Positions 1-5,303 of a stretch of 5,596 nt of DNA are shown piece after piece. A program made the translations under genes and the position numbers. The number at the start of each line of letters is the position of its first letter. Position 1 is the first letter of the stretch. A model generated the notes under the pieces. The model saw nothing but the letters and a program-made list of their open reading frames with translations, was not told where the DNA came from and made no database searches. Where the stretch lies: assembly GCA_017458805.1 (NCBI GenBank), contig JAFTAC010000106.1:1-5596 (forward strand), read 5' to 3'. This DNA is from Victivallales bacterium (GTDB lineage: Bacteria; Verrucomicrobiota; Lentisphaeria; Oligosphaerales; Oligosphaeraceae).

Positions 1-159
1 CGATGATAGTTTTGAAATTAGCTCGCTATACATGACACCATTGCTCATCTGAACAACTACCAGGCAATTCGTGAATCCATTTGCGTACACCAGTTTGAAT
101 TGTTCAAGTTTTATGCTAAATTTTGTATGTTTTAAAACGATCGTTTTCGCAGAGAAATA
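1..159. other. AT-rich leader region upstream of the EamA transporter gene
   Basis: This stretch is clearly richer in A and T than the genes that follow and holds no convincing gene. Very short open stretches run off the left edge: a plus-strand frame ending at the TGA at 50-52, and a minus-strand ATG at 48-46 reading leftwards. Neither is long enough to call. The region presumably contains the promoter of the transporter-gpmI operon. The best pair I can find is TTCAAG (103-108) and TATGTT (126-131) with 17-bp spacing, which is weak. A perfect palindrome at 134-147 is listed separately. Confidence 0.5.
134..147. promoter_or_regulatory. Perfect 14-bp palindrome, candidate operator
   Basis: The sequence AAAACGATCGTTTT is a perfect inverted repeat with no spacer, ending 12 nt before the transporter ATG at 160. 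It lies just downstream of the weak candidate -10 element TATGTT (126-131), where a repressor dimer could block transcription or translation initiation. A 7-bp arm without loop is not a stable RNA hairpin, so a protein-binding site is the better reading. No regulator can be named from the sequence, and a chance palindrome in AT-rich DNA is possible. Confidence 0.3.
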
Positions 160-1086
160 ATGACACACCACAACACGATAAAGGGCATCAGCCTGGGCTT
201 GGCGGCCACGTTCATCTGGGGGATGTTCTACCCTTTGTCGCGCCTGCTCTTCGGCTACGAGGAGGATTCTGTTGAGCCGCTGAACTTCTCCGCTCTGCGC
301 TTCATCCTGGCGGCCATCGTGATGGCTCCCGTCTTGTTCAAGCGTGAGAACCGCGTGAAGGCAGTGGATATGGTGCGCACGGAGTGGAAGGTGCTCCTGC
401 TGTTGGGGCTGGTGGGCATGGTCGGCGAAGGCGTGCTGGTCTTCTGGTCCATCAAGTACACCACCGCCTCCCGCTCCTCCCTGATGGCGAACACCTCTCC
501 CATCACCACCTTTCTCATATCATGGCTGGTTGGACGCGAAGCCTGCACACGCGGAAAGTTCGCGGGCATGGTGTTGGGCTTTGCCGGAGTGCTGATCCTC
601 TTCCTCTGCAAGGGCGAGGACATGTTTGCGCAGAACGCCTCCATGCTCACAGGCGACCTGATGGCCTTCGCCAGCGGCGTCTGCTGGGCCGTCTTCACCG
701 TCTATGGCGACAGAGTCTCCAACAAGTACGGCGGACTGCTCTGCACGGAGGTGCTGTTCCTGATCGCCGTCGCCATTGTCGTCCCCATGGCGATGATATG
801 GAACAAGGGCTTGAACTTCTCGCTCTCCGCCCGCGCCTGGACAGGGGCCCTCTACCTGGGTGCGCTCTCCTACGGGCTGGCGGAGGGGCTATGGTACATG
901 GCCCTGAAATACGTGTCGCCAGGCGAGCTGGGGGCGTTGGGCTATGTATCGGCGGCATTGGCGGTCGTCTCGTCTGTTCTGCTGCTCCATGAAAAAGTGA
1001 CTGTGTTTGCAATAGTGGCAATAGTGTTGATTGTGATTGGCGTGGGGCTGATGCTCCGCCAGTCGGAATCGAAACCCAAGGAGTAA
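160..1086 (+). CDS. EamA/DMT-family transporter (10-TM drug/metabolite exporter family)
   Basis: The 308-residue protein is an inner-membrane permease of the drug/metabolite transporter superfamily. It has the usual size and about ten hydrophobic segments, roughly at 10-31, 44-60, 78-98, 104-124, 133-150, 165-183, 193-213, 226-248, 254-276 and 281-300. These form two EamA halves (about 9-149 and 165-300). The first half has the family pattern of small residues before a proline (SLMANTSP, 107-114) and a conserved acidic residue at the end of TM4 (E127). The second half ends in LLHEKVT (275-281). TM3 and TM8 carry matching glutamates, E90 and E242. Family members export amino acids, nucleotides, sugars or other metabolites, and the substrate cannot be read from the sequence. 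The ATG at 160 is the first good start, with a weak AGAGAA ahead of it. The gene ends 2 nt before gpmI, so both are probably on one transcript. Confidence 0.9.
   Translation: MTHHNTIKGISLGLAATFIWGMFYPLSRLLFGYEEDSVEPLNFSALRFILAAIVMAPVLFKRENRVKAVDMVRTEWKVLLLLGLVGMVGEGVLVFWSIKYTTASRSSLMANTSPITTFLISWLVGREACTRGKFAGMVLGFAGVLILFLCKGEDMFAQNASMLTGDLMAFASGVCWAVFTVYGDRVSNKYGGLLCTEVLFLIAVAIVVPMAMIWNKGLNFSLSARAWTGALYLGALSYGLAEGLWYMALKYVSPGELGALGYVSAALAVVSSVLLLHEKVTVFAIVAIVLIVIGVGLMLRQSESKPKE
1078..1083 (+). promoter_or_regulatory. gpmI Shine-Dalgarno site embedded in the end of the transporter gene
   Basis: AAGGAG lies 5 nt upstream of the gpmI ATG (1089) and forms the last two codons of the transporter (Lys-Glu) just before its TAA stop. 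Its position fixes the gpmI start and suggests that ribosomes ending on the transporter gene reinitiate on gpmI. Confidence 0.75.
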
Positions 1087-1088
1087 AA

Positions 1089-2732
1089 ATGGTAGAAAAG
1101 CTTTCAAAGGCGGCGTGGTTCCAAGGACGCCGCGGCCCCGTTGTTCTGGTCATCATGGATGGTGTTGGCTTTGGCAAATACACGGAGGGCGACGCCGTCG
1201 CCTCCGCCTACAAGCCCACGCTGGACTGGATGCTTGCAAACTGCCCCAACACCCGCCTCAAGGCGCACGGACAGGCCGTCGGCCTCCCCAGCGACGCCGA
1301 CATGGGCAACTCCGAAGTCGGCCACAACGCCATTGGCTCGGGGCGCGTCTTCGACCAGGGCGCCAAGCTGGTCAGCAGCTCCATCGCCTCTGGCAAGATG
1401 TTCCAGGGGCAGGCCTGGAAGGATGTCGCCGGCAACGTGCTTGCGAAGAAATCCACCCTGCATTTCATCGGCCTCTTCTCCGACGGCAACGTCCACTCCC
1501 ACATCGACCACCTGAAGGCGATGATGACCGAGGCGGTCAATGAAGGCGTCGCCAAAATCCGCGTCCACATCCTGCTGGACGGGCGTGACGTCGGCGAGAC
1601 CTCCGCCCTGGACTACGTCATCCCCTTTGAGGCCTTCCTGGCGGACCTCCGCGACAAGGGCTGCGACGCCCGCATCGCCTCTGGCGGCGGACGCATGTTC
1701 ATCACGATGGACCGCTACAACGCCAACTGGCCTATGGTCGAGCGCGGCTGGAAGACCCATGTCCTCGGTGAAGGACGCCAGTTCGCCAGCGCACAGGAGG
1801 CCATCGAGACCCTCCGCAAGGAGACGGGAGCCATCGACCAGGACCTCGGGGCCTTTGTCATCGCCGAAAACGGCAAGCCCGTCGGCACCATCGAGGACGG
1901 CGACAGCGTGGTCTATTTCAACTTCCGCGGCGATCGCGCCCTGGAAATCACGGCGGCCTTCGAGCAGGATGATTTCAGCCACTTCGACCGCGTCCGCAGG
2001 CCCGACGTGGTCTATGCGGGCATGATGGAGTACGACGGCGACCTCCATGTTCCGAAACGCTACCTGACTAGCCCGCCCTCCATCGACCACGTCAGCGGCG
2101 AGTACCTGGCGGCCCTGGGACTTCGCACCCTCGCCTGCTCAGAGACGCAGAAGTACGGCCATGTCACCTACTTCTACAACGGCAACCGCTCTGGCAAAAT
2201 CGATGACAAGCTGGAGGAGTACGTGGAAGTGCCCTCCGACGTGGTGCCCTTCGAGCAGCGTCCATGGATGAAGGGCGCCGAAATCACCGACGTGGTGGTC
2301 GATGGCATCCTGTCGGGCAAGTACGACTTCATCCGCTGCAACTTCCCCAACGGCGACATGGTGGGCCACACAGGCGTCTATCAGGCGGTGCAGATTGGCG
2401 TGGAGGCCGTGGACCTCTGCCTCGCGCGTATTCGCAAGGCCGTTGACAAGGTCGGCGGCGTGCTGGTCATCACCGCAGACCACGGCAATGCCGACGACAT
2501 GTACGAACACAAGAAGGACGGCTCCATCCCCTCCGAAAACGGCGTGAAGAAGGTGAAGACCGCCCACTCGCTGAACCCCGTCCCCTGCATCGTCTATGAC
2601 CCCGAGTTCAAGGGCGACTACAGCAAGGAACTCAAGGCGGGCCTGGGCATCAGCTCCATCGCCGCCACCTGCATCAACCTGCTGGGCTACGAGGCCCCCG
2701 CCGACTACGATTCCAGCGTGCTGCAACACTAG
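1089..2732 (+). CDS. gpmI: 2,3-bisphosphoglycerate-independent phosphoglycerate mutase
   Basis: This 547-residue cytosolic enzyme interconverts 3-phosphoglycerate and 2-phosphoglycerate in glycolysis and gluconeogenesis, using two divalent metal ions and a phosphoserine intermediate. The alkaline-phosphatase-superfamily residues are all present. They are the first metal aspartate in MDGVGFG (D24), the catalytic serine in MGNSEVGHN (S75), SDGNVHSH (131-138, H136), LLDGRDV (162-168), NFPNGDMVGHTG with D423 and H427, TADHGNADD with D464 and H465, and KTAHSLNP with H493. The protein is longer than the roughly 510-residue Bacillus and E. coli enzymes. Motifs such as NAIGSGRVFDQGAKLV (80-95) and NFRGDRALE match the longer plant/spirochaete-like branch as I remember it. 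It follows the transporter by 2 nt and has a strong Shine-Dalgarno (AAGGAG). A hairpin terminator follows the stop codon. It looks intact. Confidence 0.97.
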   Translation: MVEKLSKAAWFQGRRGPVVLVIMDGVGFGKYTEGDAVASAYKPTLDWMLANCPNTRLKAHGQAVGLPSDADMGNSEVGHNAIGSGRVFDQGAKLVSSSIASGKMFQGQAWKDVAGNVLAKKSTLHFIGLFSDGNVHSHIDHLKAMMTEAVNEGVAKIRVHILLDGRDVGETSALDYVIPFEAFLADLRDKGCDARIASGGGRMFITMDRYNANWPMVERGWKTHVLGEGRQFASAQEAIETLRKETGAIDQDLGAFVIAENGKPVGTIEDGDSVVYFNFRGDRALEITAAFEQDDFSHFDRVRRPDVVYAGMMEYDGDLHVPKRYLTSPPSIDHVSGEYLAALGLRTLACSETQKYGHVTYFYNGNRSGKIDDKLEEYVEVPSDVVPFEQRPWMKGAEITDVVVDGILSGKYDFIRCNFPNGDMVGHTGVYQAVQIGVEAVDLCLARIRKAVDKVGGVLVITADHGNADDMYEHKKDGSIPSENGVKKVKTAHSLNPVPCIVYDPEFKGDYSKELKAGLGISSIAATCINLLGYEAPADYDSSVLQH

Positions 2733-2804
2733 CACCTGTCCTGTGCCGCGAGCTCAAGCTCGCGGTTTCACCTGTCCTGTGCCGCAGGCTTCAGCCTGCG
2801 GTTT
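2733..2804. repeat. Two tandem copies of a 36-nt hairpin-bearing unit
   Basis: Unit 1 (2733-2768) and unit 2 (2769-2804) begin with the same 13 nt, CACCTGTCCTGTG, and end with the same GCGG-TTT. Each contains a 20-nt palindrome: CCGCGAGCTCAAGCTCGCGG at 2746-2765 and CCGCAGGCTTCAGCCTGCGG at 2782-2801. The units differ at six positions. Four are in the stem and form two compensatory pair changes (G-C to A-T and A-T to G-C). The other two are in the loop. The 8-bp stem with a 4-nt loop is thus kept while its sequence changes, as in REP-like or terminator-like elements. The block starts directly after the gpmI stop and overlaps the last codons of the convergent methyltransferase gene. Confidence 0.85.
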
Positions 2805-2812
2805 TTCTTTTC
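2782..2812 (+). terminator. Probable intrinsic terminator of the transporter-gpmI operon
   Basis: The second palindrome forms an 8-bp GC-rich stem (CCGCAGGC with GCCTGCGG, loop TTCA) followed at once by TTTTTCTTTTC, the classic layout of a Rho-independent terminator for rightward transcription. The first hairpin (2746-2765) is followed by only three T and is a weaker stop. Read leftwards, neither hairpin is followed by a T-run, so the convergent methyltransferase transcript is not obviously ended here by the same mechanism. Confidence 0.75.
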
Positions 2813-4008
2813 AGTAGGGCGGCGTATGCCCCGTCGTGGTCGGGCGTAGGCAGAAGTGCCTGCTCCCGAACCAAAGTGTAATCGGCGTGGCGCATTAGAA
2901 ACGCCTGCACCTGTAGCTGGTTTTCATCCGCCTCGATGCTGCAAGTGGAATAGACCAGGCGCCCGCCTGGTTTAACGGCGAGGGCCACGTTGTCAAGAAT
3001 CCTCCGCTGTATCTCCTGCACCTCGGCAAGCCGTTGAGGCGTGAACGCCTCGCGCACATCGGGCTTTCGCCGAATCACCCCTGTATTGGAGCAGGGGACA
3101 TCCAGCAGGACGGCGTCAAAGGAGGCCTCCTGAAAGGCAAAGCTGCCCGCATCCAACACCGCAAACTCCACGTTTGGAATCGACCACAGATTCCGCTTCA
3201 GGCGAGGCAGTTTCGCCTCTGACCTGTCTGCACAAAACAACCGCCCCGTGCCCTTGAGCATCTCGCCGAGCACCAGCGACTTCCCGCCTGGGGCCGCGCA
3301 CAAATCCGCCACACTCTCGCCTTCCTGCGGTGCCAGCAAAGAAGGGGCCAGGAGGGTTGCCATGTCCTGGATGTAGAAGGGGCTCTTTTCCACCCCCATC
3401 ACCTCATCGAGCCCGTTGTGGCTCTCCCGTGGCGTGAACAAAACCGCCCAGGGTGCCCACCCTGGAGCCTTCACTGGTGCAAGCCATTCAGGCACAGCCA
3501 CAGCCTGCGGCGGCCAGCCACGCATGCGCAAAATCGTCTGCGCAGGGTGCTGAAGCACGTCGGCAATTCGTGTGCTTTCCTCTTCGCCATACTGCTTCAG
3601 CCAGCGCTTCCACAGCAAATCAGGTATCTCGCTGCGGACATTTGGCGGGGCGGCCTTCAGCAGCCCTTCCATTCCCGTCTGGCGGTAGTCATCCAGCAGC
3701 CGACGCAGAAAGGCGTTGACAAAAGCGCCTTCGCTGCTGGAATGGCGCCTTTTGGCATAGCCCACGGCCACATCCGTCACAGCCTCGGGTGCAACGCCGT
3801 CCATCCAGAGCATCTCGGCCATAGCCCAGGTAAGCAAATTGCGCGTGCGTCGCTTCACCCTGCCTGTTCGTCGCGTCTCAATCAGCCAGTCGATGCTCAA
3901 CGAGTGCCGATAGACGCTCAAAAGCAGGTTATGCAGCAACTTGTCGCCAGGCGCAGGCTGCTCGCCCCCCTCCAACGCCTCGACCACATCCACCAGCGAT
4001 TGCTCCAT
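2791..4008 (-). CDS. rsmB: 16S rRNA (cytosine-C5)-methyltransferase, RsmB type, with N-terminal NusB-like domain
   Basis: The 405-residue enzyme transfers a methyl group from S-adenosylmethionine to a cytosine of 16S rRNA (C967 in E. coli numbering). E. coli RsmB is 429 residues. The N-terminal part, about 1-135, resembles the RNA-binding NusB fold (for example EGAFVNAFLRRLLDD). The C-terminal part has the Rossmann methyltransferase motifs: SAM-binding DLCAAPGGKS (235-244), motif IV DVPCSNTGVIRRKPD with C306, and motif VI YSTCSIEADEN with the catalytic C356. NusB domain plus these motifs favours RsmB over other RsmB/NOP-family enzymes. The ATG at 4008 is preferred. In-frame GTG codons at 4023 and 4047 would add 5 or 13 residues (IIKGLFQV...) that fit the family poorly. 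No strong Shine-Dalgarno is seen for any of these starts. The last residues (KTAG) and the stop come from the repeat shared with the gpmI terminator. Confidence 0.93.
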   Translation of the reverse strand: MEQSLVDVVEALEGGEQPAPGDKLLHNLLLSVYRHSLSIDWLIETRRTGRVKRRTRNLLTWAMAEMLWMDGVAPEAVTDVAVGYAKRRHSSSEGAFVNAFLRRLLDDYRQTGMEGLLKAAPPNVRSEIPDLLWKRWLKQYGEEESTRIADVLQHPAQTILRMRGWPPQAVAVPEWLAPVKAPGWAPWAVLFTPRESHNGLDEVMGVEKSPFYIQDMATLLAPSLLAPQEGESVADLCAAPGGKSLVLGEMLKGTGRLFCADRSEAKLPRLKRNLWSIPNVEFAVLDAGSFAFQEASFDAVLLDVPCSNTGVIRRKPDVREAFTPQRLAEVQEIQRRILDNVALAVKPGGRLVYSTCSIEADENQLQVQAFLMRHADYTLVREQALLPTPDHDGAYAALLKRKTAG

Positions 4009-4053
4009 TTTGTTGTTTTTCACTTGAAAAAGCCCTTTTATTATCACTATCCG

Positions 4054-4088
4054 TATGGAATTTCTGTAAAATGACTATATAATATAAT
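4054..4088 (+). promoter_or_regulatory. Probable promoter of the LysM lipoprotein cluster
   Basis: Two overlapping perfect -10 hexamers, TATAAT at 4078-4083 and 4083-4088, lie in an AT-rich stretch. Possible -35 elements are poor: TATGGA at 4054-4059 (18-bp spacing to the first) or TTTCTG at 4061-4066 (16 bp to the second). The predicted transcript would have a leader of about 45-55 nt before the lipoprotein ATG. The -10 match is strong and the -35 assignment is uncertain. Confidence 0.5.
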
Positions 4089-4108
4089 CTATTAGTTGTC
4101 GTTTTGAA
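4081..4108 (-). promoter_or_regulatory. Possible promoter of the rsmB gene, overlapping the divergent one
   Basis: Read on the minus strand, TTCAAA (4108-4103) and TATATT (4086-4081) are separated by 16 bp. The -10 shares bases with the rightward TATAAT boxes, so the two divergent promoters could exclude each other. The leader to the ATG at 4008 would be about 65 nt. This rests only on hexamer similarity in AT-rich DNA. Confidence 0.3.
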
Positions 4109-4127
4109 CTCATACACACACGAATCA

Positions 4128-4135
4128 GAGAGGAG
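4128..4135 (+). promoter_or_regulatory. Strong Shine-Dalgarno of the LysM lipoprotein gene
   Basis: GAGAGGAG sits 6 nt before the ATG at 4142 and is the best ribosome binding site in the window apart from that of gpmI. It fixes the start of the lipoprotein and suggests efficient translation. Confidence 0.75.
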
Positions 4136-4141
4136 AACACT

Positions 4142-4792
4142 ATGAAGCTAGCAAAATTAGGTGTACTTGGTTGCGGTCTCGCATTGATGGTCAGCGGCTG
4201 CGCAAACTGGGGCGAGACGGAGCCTGTCCTCGGAAACGGCGGAAATCCCTATCAGCAGCCACAGGCGCAGGAGCCTCCAGCGCGCATAATGGTCAGCAAT
4301 CTCGTAGAGGAGCCCGCCACGCCCAGGTCCAACCGTGAGTTGGCGGCCCTACGCGCGGATTTCGACGCACTTCGCGAGGAGCAAAAGCTCCTCACCGCGC
4401 GAATCATCGGTCTCGAACAGGACAATCTCCGCAAGGACGCACAAATCAAGGAGCTCCAGTCCCTGCTTGACGACATGGACAAGCGCTCCGCCGACGTCGA
4501 TCAGAAGTGGCGCAACCGAATGACCGAACTCAGCACCACCATCAACAGCGAACGCGAAGCCCGCAAGCGCGAACTTGAAAACTTCAGCAAAATCATCGCC
4601 AGCGAAATCGACAAAAACGCGCCAGCGCCTGCCGCGCCCGTCAACATCTCCGTCATCACAGTCCAGAAAGGGGACACCCTCAGCGGTATCGCCGCCGCCG
4701 CCAAGACCACGACCGCCGAAATCAAACGGCTCAACAACCTGAAATCCGACACCATCTACCTTGGGCAGCAGCTCAAGGTCCCTGTGAAATAA
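4142..4792 (+). CDS. Coiled-coil lipoprotein with C-terminal LysM domain
   Basis: The 216-residue protein has a lipoprotein signal peptide: K2 and K5, a hydrophobic stretch about 6-18, and the lipobox VSGC with C20 as the lipidated residue. Ala-Asn follow, which under the E. coli sorting rule would favour the outer membrane. A proline/glutamine-rich linker (about 22-62) leads to a charged helical region, about 63-150, rich in Glu, Arg, Lys and Leu at heptad-like spacing, so a coiled coil is likely. After an Ala-Pro linker (NAPAPAAP) the last 46 residues form one LysM domain (171-216: TVQKGDTLSGIA, then IKRLNNLKSDTIYLGQQLKVP). LysM binds the N-acetylglucosamine part of peptidoglycan, so the protein probably bridges membrane and cell wall. 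No hydrolase or other catalytic domain is present. It is not assigned to a named family. It lies 16 nt before the Lrp-type regulator, without a terminator between them. Confidence 0.88.
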   Translation: MKLAKLGVLGCGLALMVSGCANWGETEPVLGNGGNPYQQPQAQEPPARIMVSNLVEEPATPRSNRELAALRADFDALREEQKLLTARIIGLEQDNLRKDAQIKELQSLLDDMDKRSADVDQKWRNRMTELSTTINSEREARKRELENFSKIIASEIDKNAPAPAAPVNISVITVQKGDTLSGIAAAAKTTTAEIKRLNNLKSDTIYLGQQLKVPVK

Positions 4793-4808
4793 CCATTTAA
4801 AGTTGTTT

Positions 4809-5303
4809 ATGGATAAGAAAACTTTCAAGAAAGAGGTACTGTCTCTTCTGGTACGCAACGCGCGAATCTCCACCCAAGAGATTGCAAACAGGCTTGGCGC
4901 ATCGGAAGGGGAAGTATTGGCTACCATCGAAGAACTGGAAAAGGAGCGCGTCATCGTCGGCTATACTGCCATCGTCAGTGACGAAGCGGAGTCCAACGAG
5001 GTGCGCGCCATCATCGAAGTCGCAGTCCAGCCTGAGCGGGACACGGGATTCGACAACGTCGCCGAACGCCTGGCGCGTTTTCCCGAAGTCCGCTCCGCCT
5101 ATCTGGTGTCGGGCAAATACGACCTGCGGCTGGAAGTCGTGGGGAATAGCCTGCAGGCCGTCGCCTCCTTCGTCGCGGGGAAACTCGCCTCGCAGGACGG
5201 CGTGAAATCCTGCGCCACCTACTTCCTTCTGAAGAAATATAAAGAATCAGGCGTACAGTTCGCGAGAGAAGAAAAACATGAACGACTCAAAATTGTCCCA
5301 TAG
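4809..5303 (+). CDS. Lrp/AsnC-family transcriptional regulator, AlaR (YugG)-like
   Basis: The 164-residue protein has the two-part layout of the family. A winged helix-turn-helix lies in about 5-50 (ISTQEIANRLGASEGEVLATI at 20-40, followed by VIVGYTAIV). A RAM/AsnC ligand-binding domain runs about 65-140, with EVRAIIEVAVQPERDTGFD (64-82) and the SGKYDL turn (101-106). The segments PERD-GFD, RFPEVRSAYLVSGKYD and the C-terminal FLLKKYKESGV...ERLKIVP closely recall Bacillus AlaR (YugG), which controls the alanine aminotransferase gene alaT. The next gene here is that kind of aminotransferase. Such regulators bind DNA as dimers or octamers and sense amino acids. The ATG at 4809 is preferred over an in-frame TTG at 4803, since the protein then begins MDKKTFKK. 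Neither start has a visible Shine-Dalgarno, so translation may depend on the upstream lipoprotein gene. The last 26 nt overlap the aminotransferase. Confidence 0.92.
   Translation: MDKKTFKKEVLSLLVRNARISTQEIANRLGASEGEVLATIEELEKERVIVGYTAIVSDEAESNEVRAIIEVAVQPERDTGFDNVAERLARFPEVRSAYLVSGKYDLRLEVVGNSLQAVASFVAGKLASQDGVKSCATYFLLKKYKESGVQFAREEKHERLKIVP

Noticed and set aside
1..52. Edge frames: the tail of a plus-strand gene ending at 52, or the start of a leftward gene at 48
   Set aside because: Only about 16 codons are visible in either case, with no ribosome binding site or recognisable residues.
1104..2090. 328-codon open frame on the minus strand opposite gpmI, with other long frames at 1115-1543, 1540-2025 and 2139-2735
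   Set aside because: These are by-products of the high-GC third codon positions of gpmI. Their translations are low-complexity and resemble no family, while the gpmI frame has every catalytic motif.
2596..2817. Small plus-strand frame running from gpmI into the repeat region
   Set aside because: It is an out-of-frame shadow of gpmI extended by the tandem repeat. The repeated CPVP pattern only mirrors the DNA repeat.
4027..4038. Small dyad AAAAAG-CC-CTTTT near the rsmB start as a terminator or operator
   Set aside because: The stem is about 5 bp with a 2-nt centre and mostly A-T pairs, too weak for a hairpin, and it is expected by chance in AT-rich DNA.
4009..4047. N-terminal extension of rsmB from GTG at 4047 or 4023
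   Set aside because: The added residues do not look like the NusB-type N-terminus, no Shine-Dalgarno supports them, and they reach into AT-rich spacer. The ATG at 4008 is the simpler start.
3418..4074. 218-codon plus-strand frame opposite rsmB
   Set aside because: It is antisense to a well-supported methyltransferase, has no start signal and encodes no recognisable domain.
4349..4954. 201-codon minus-strand frame across the lipoprotein and regulator genes
   Set aside because: The translation is Val/Asp/Gly/Phe-rich, typical of the complement of a GC-rich coding frame, and crosses two real genes.
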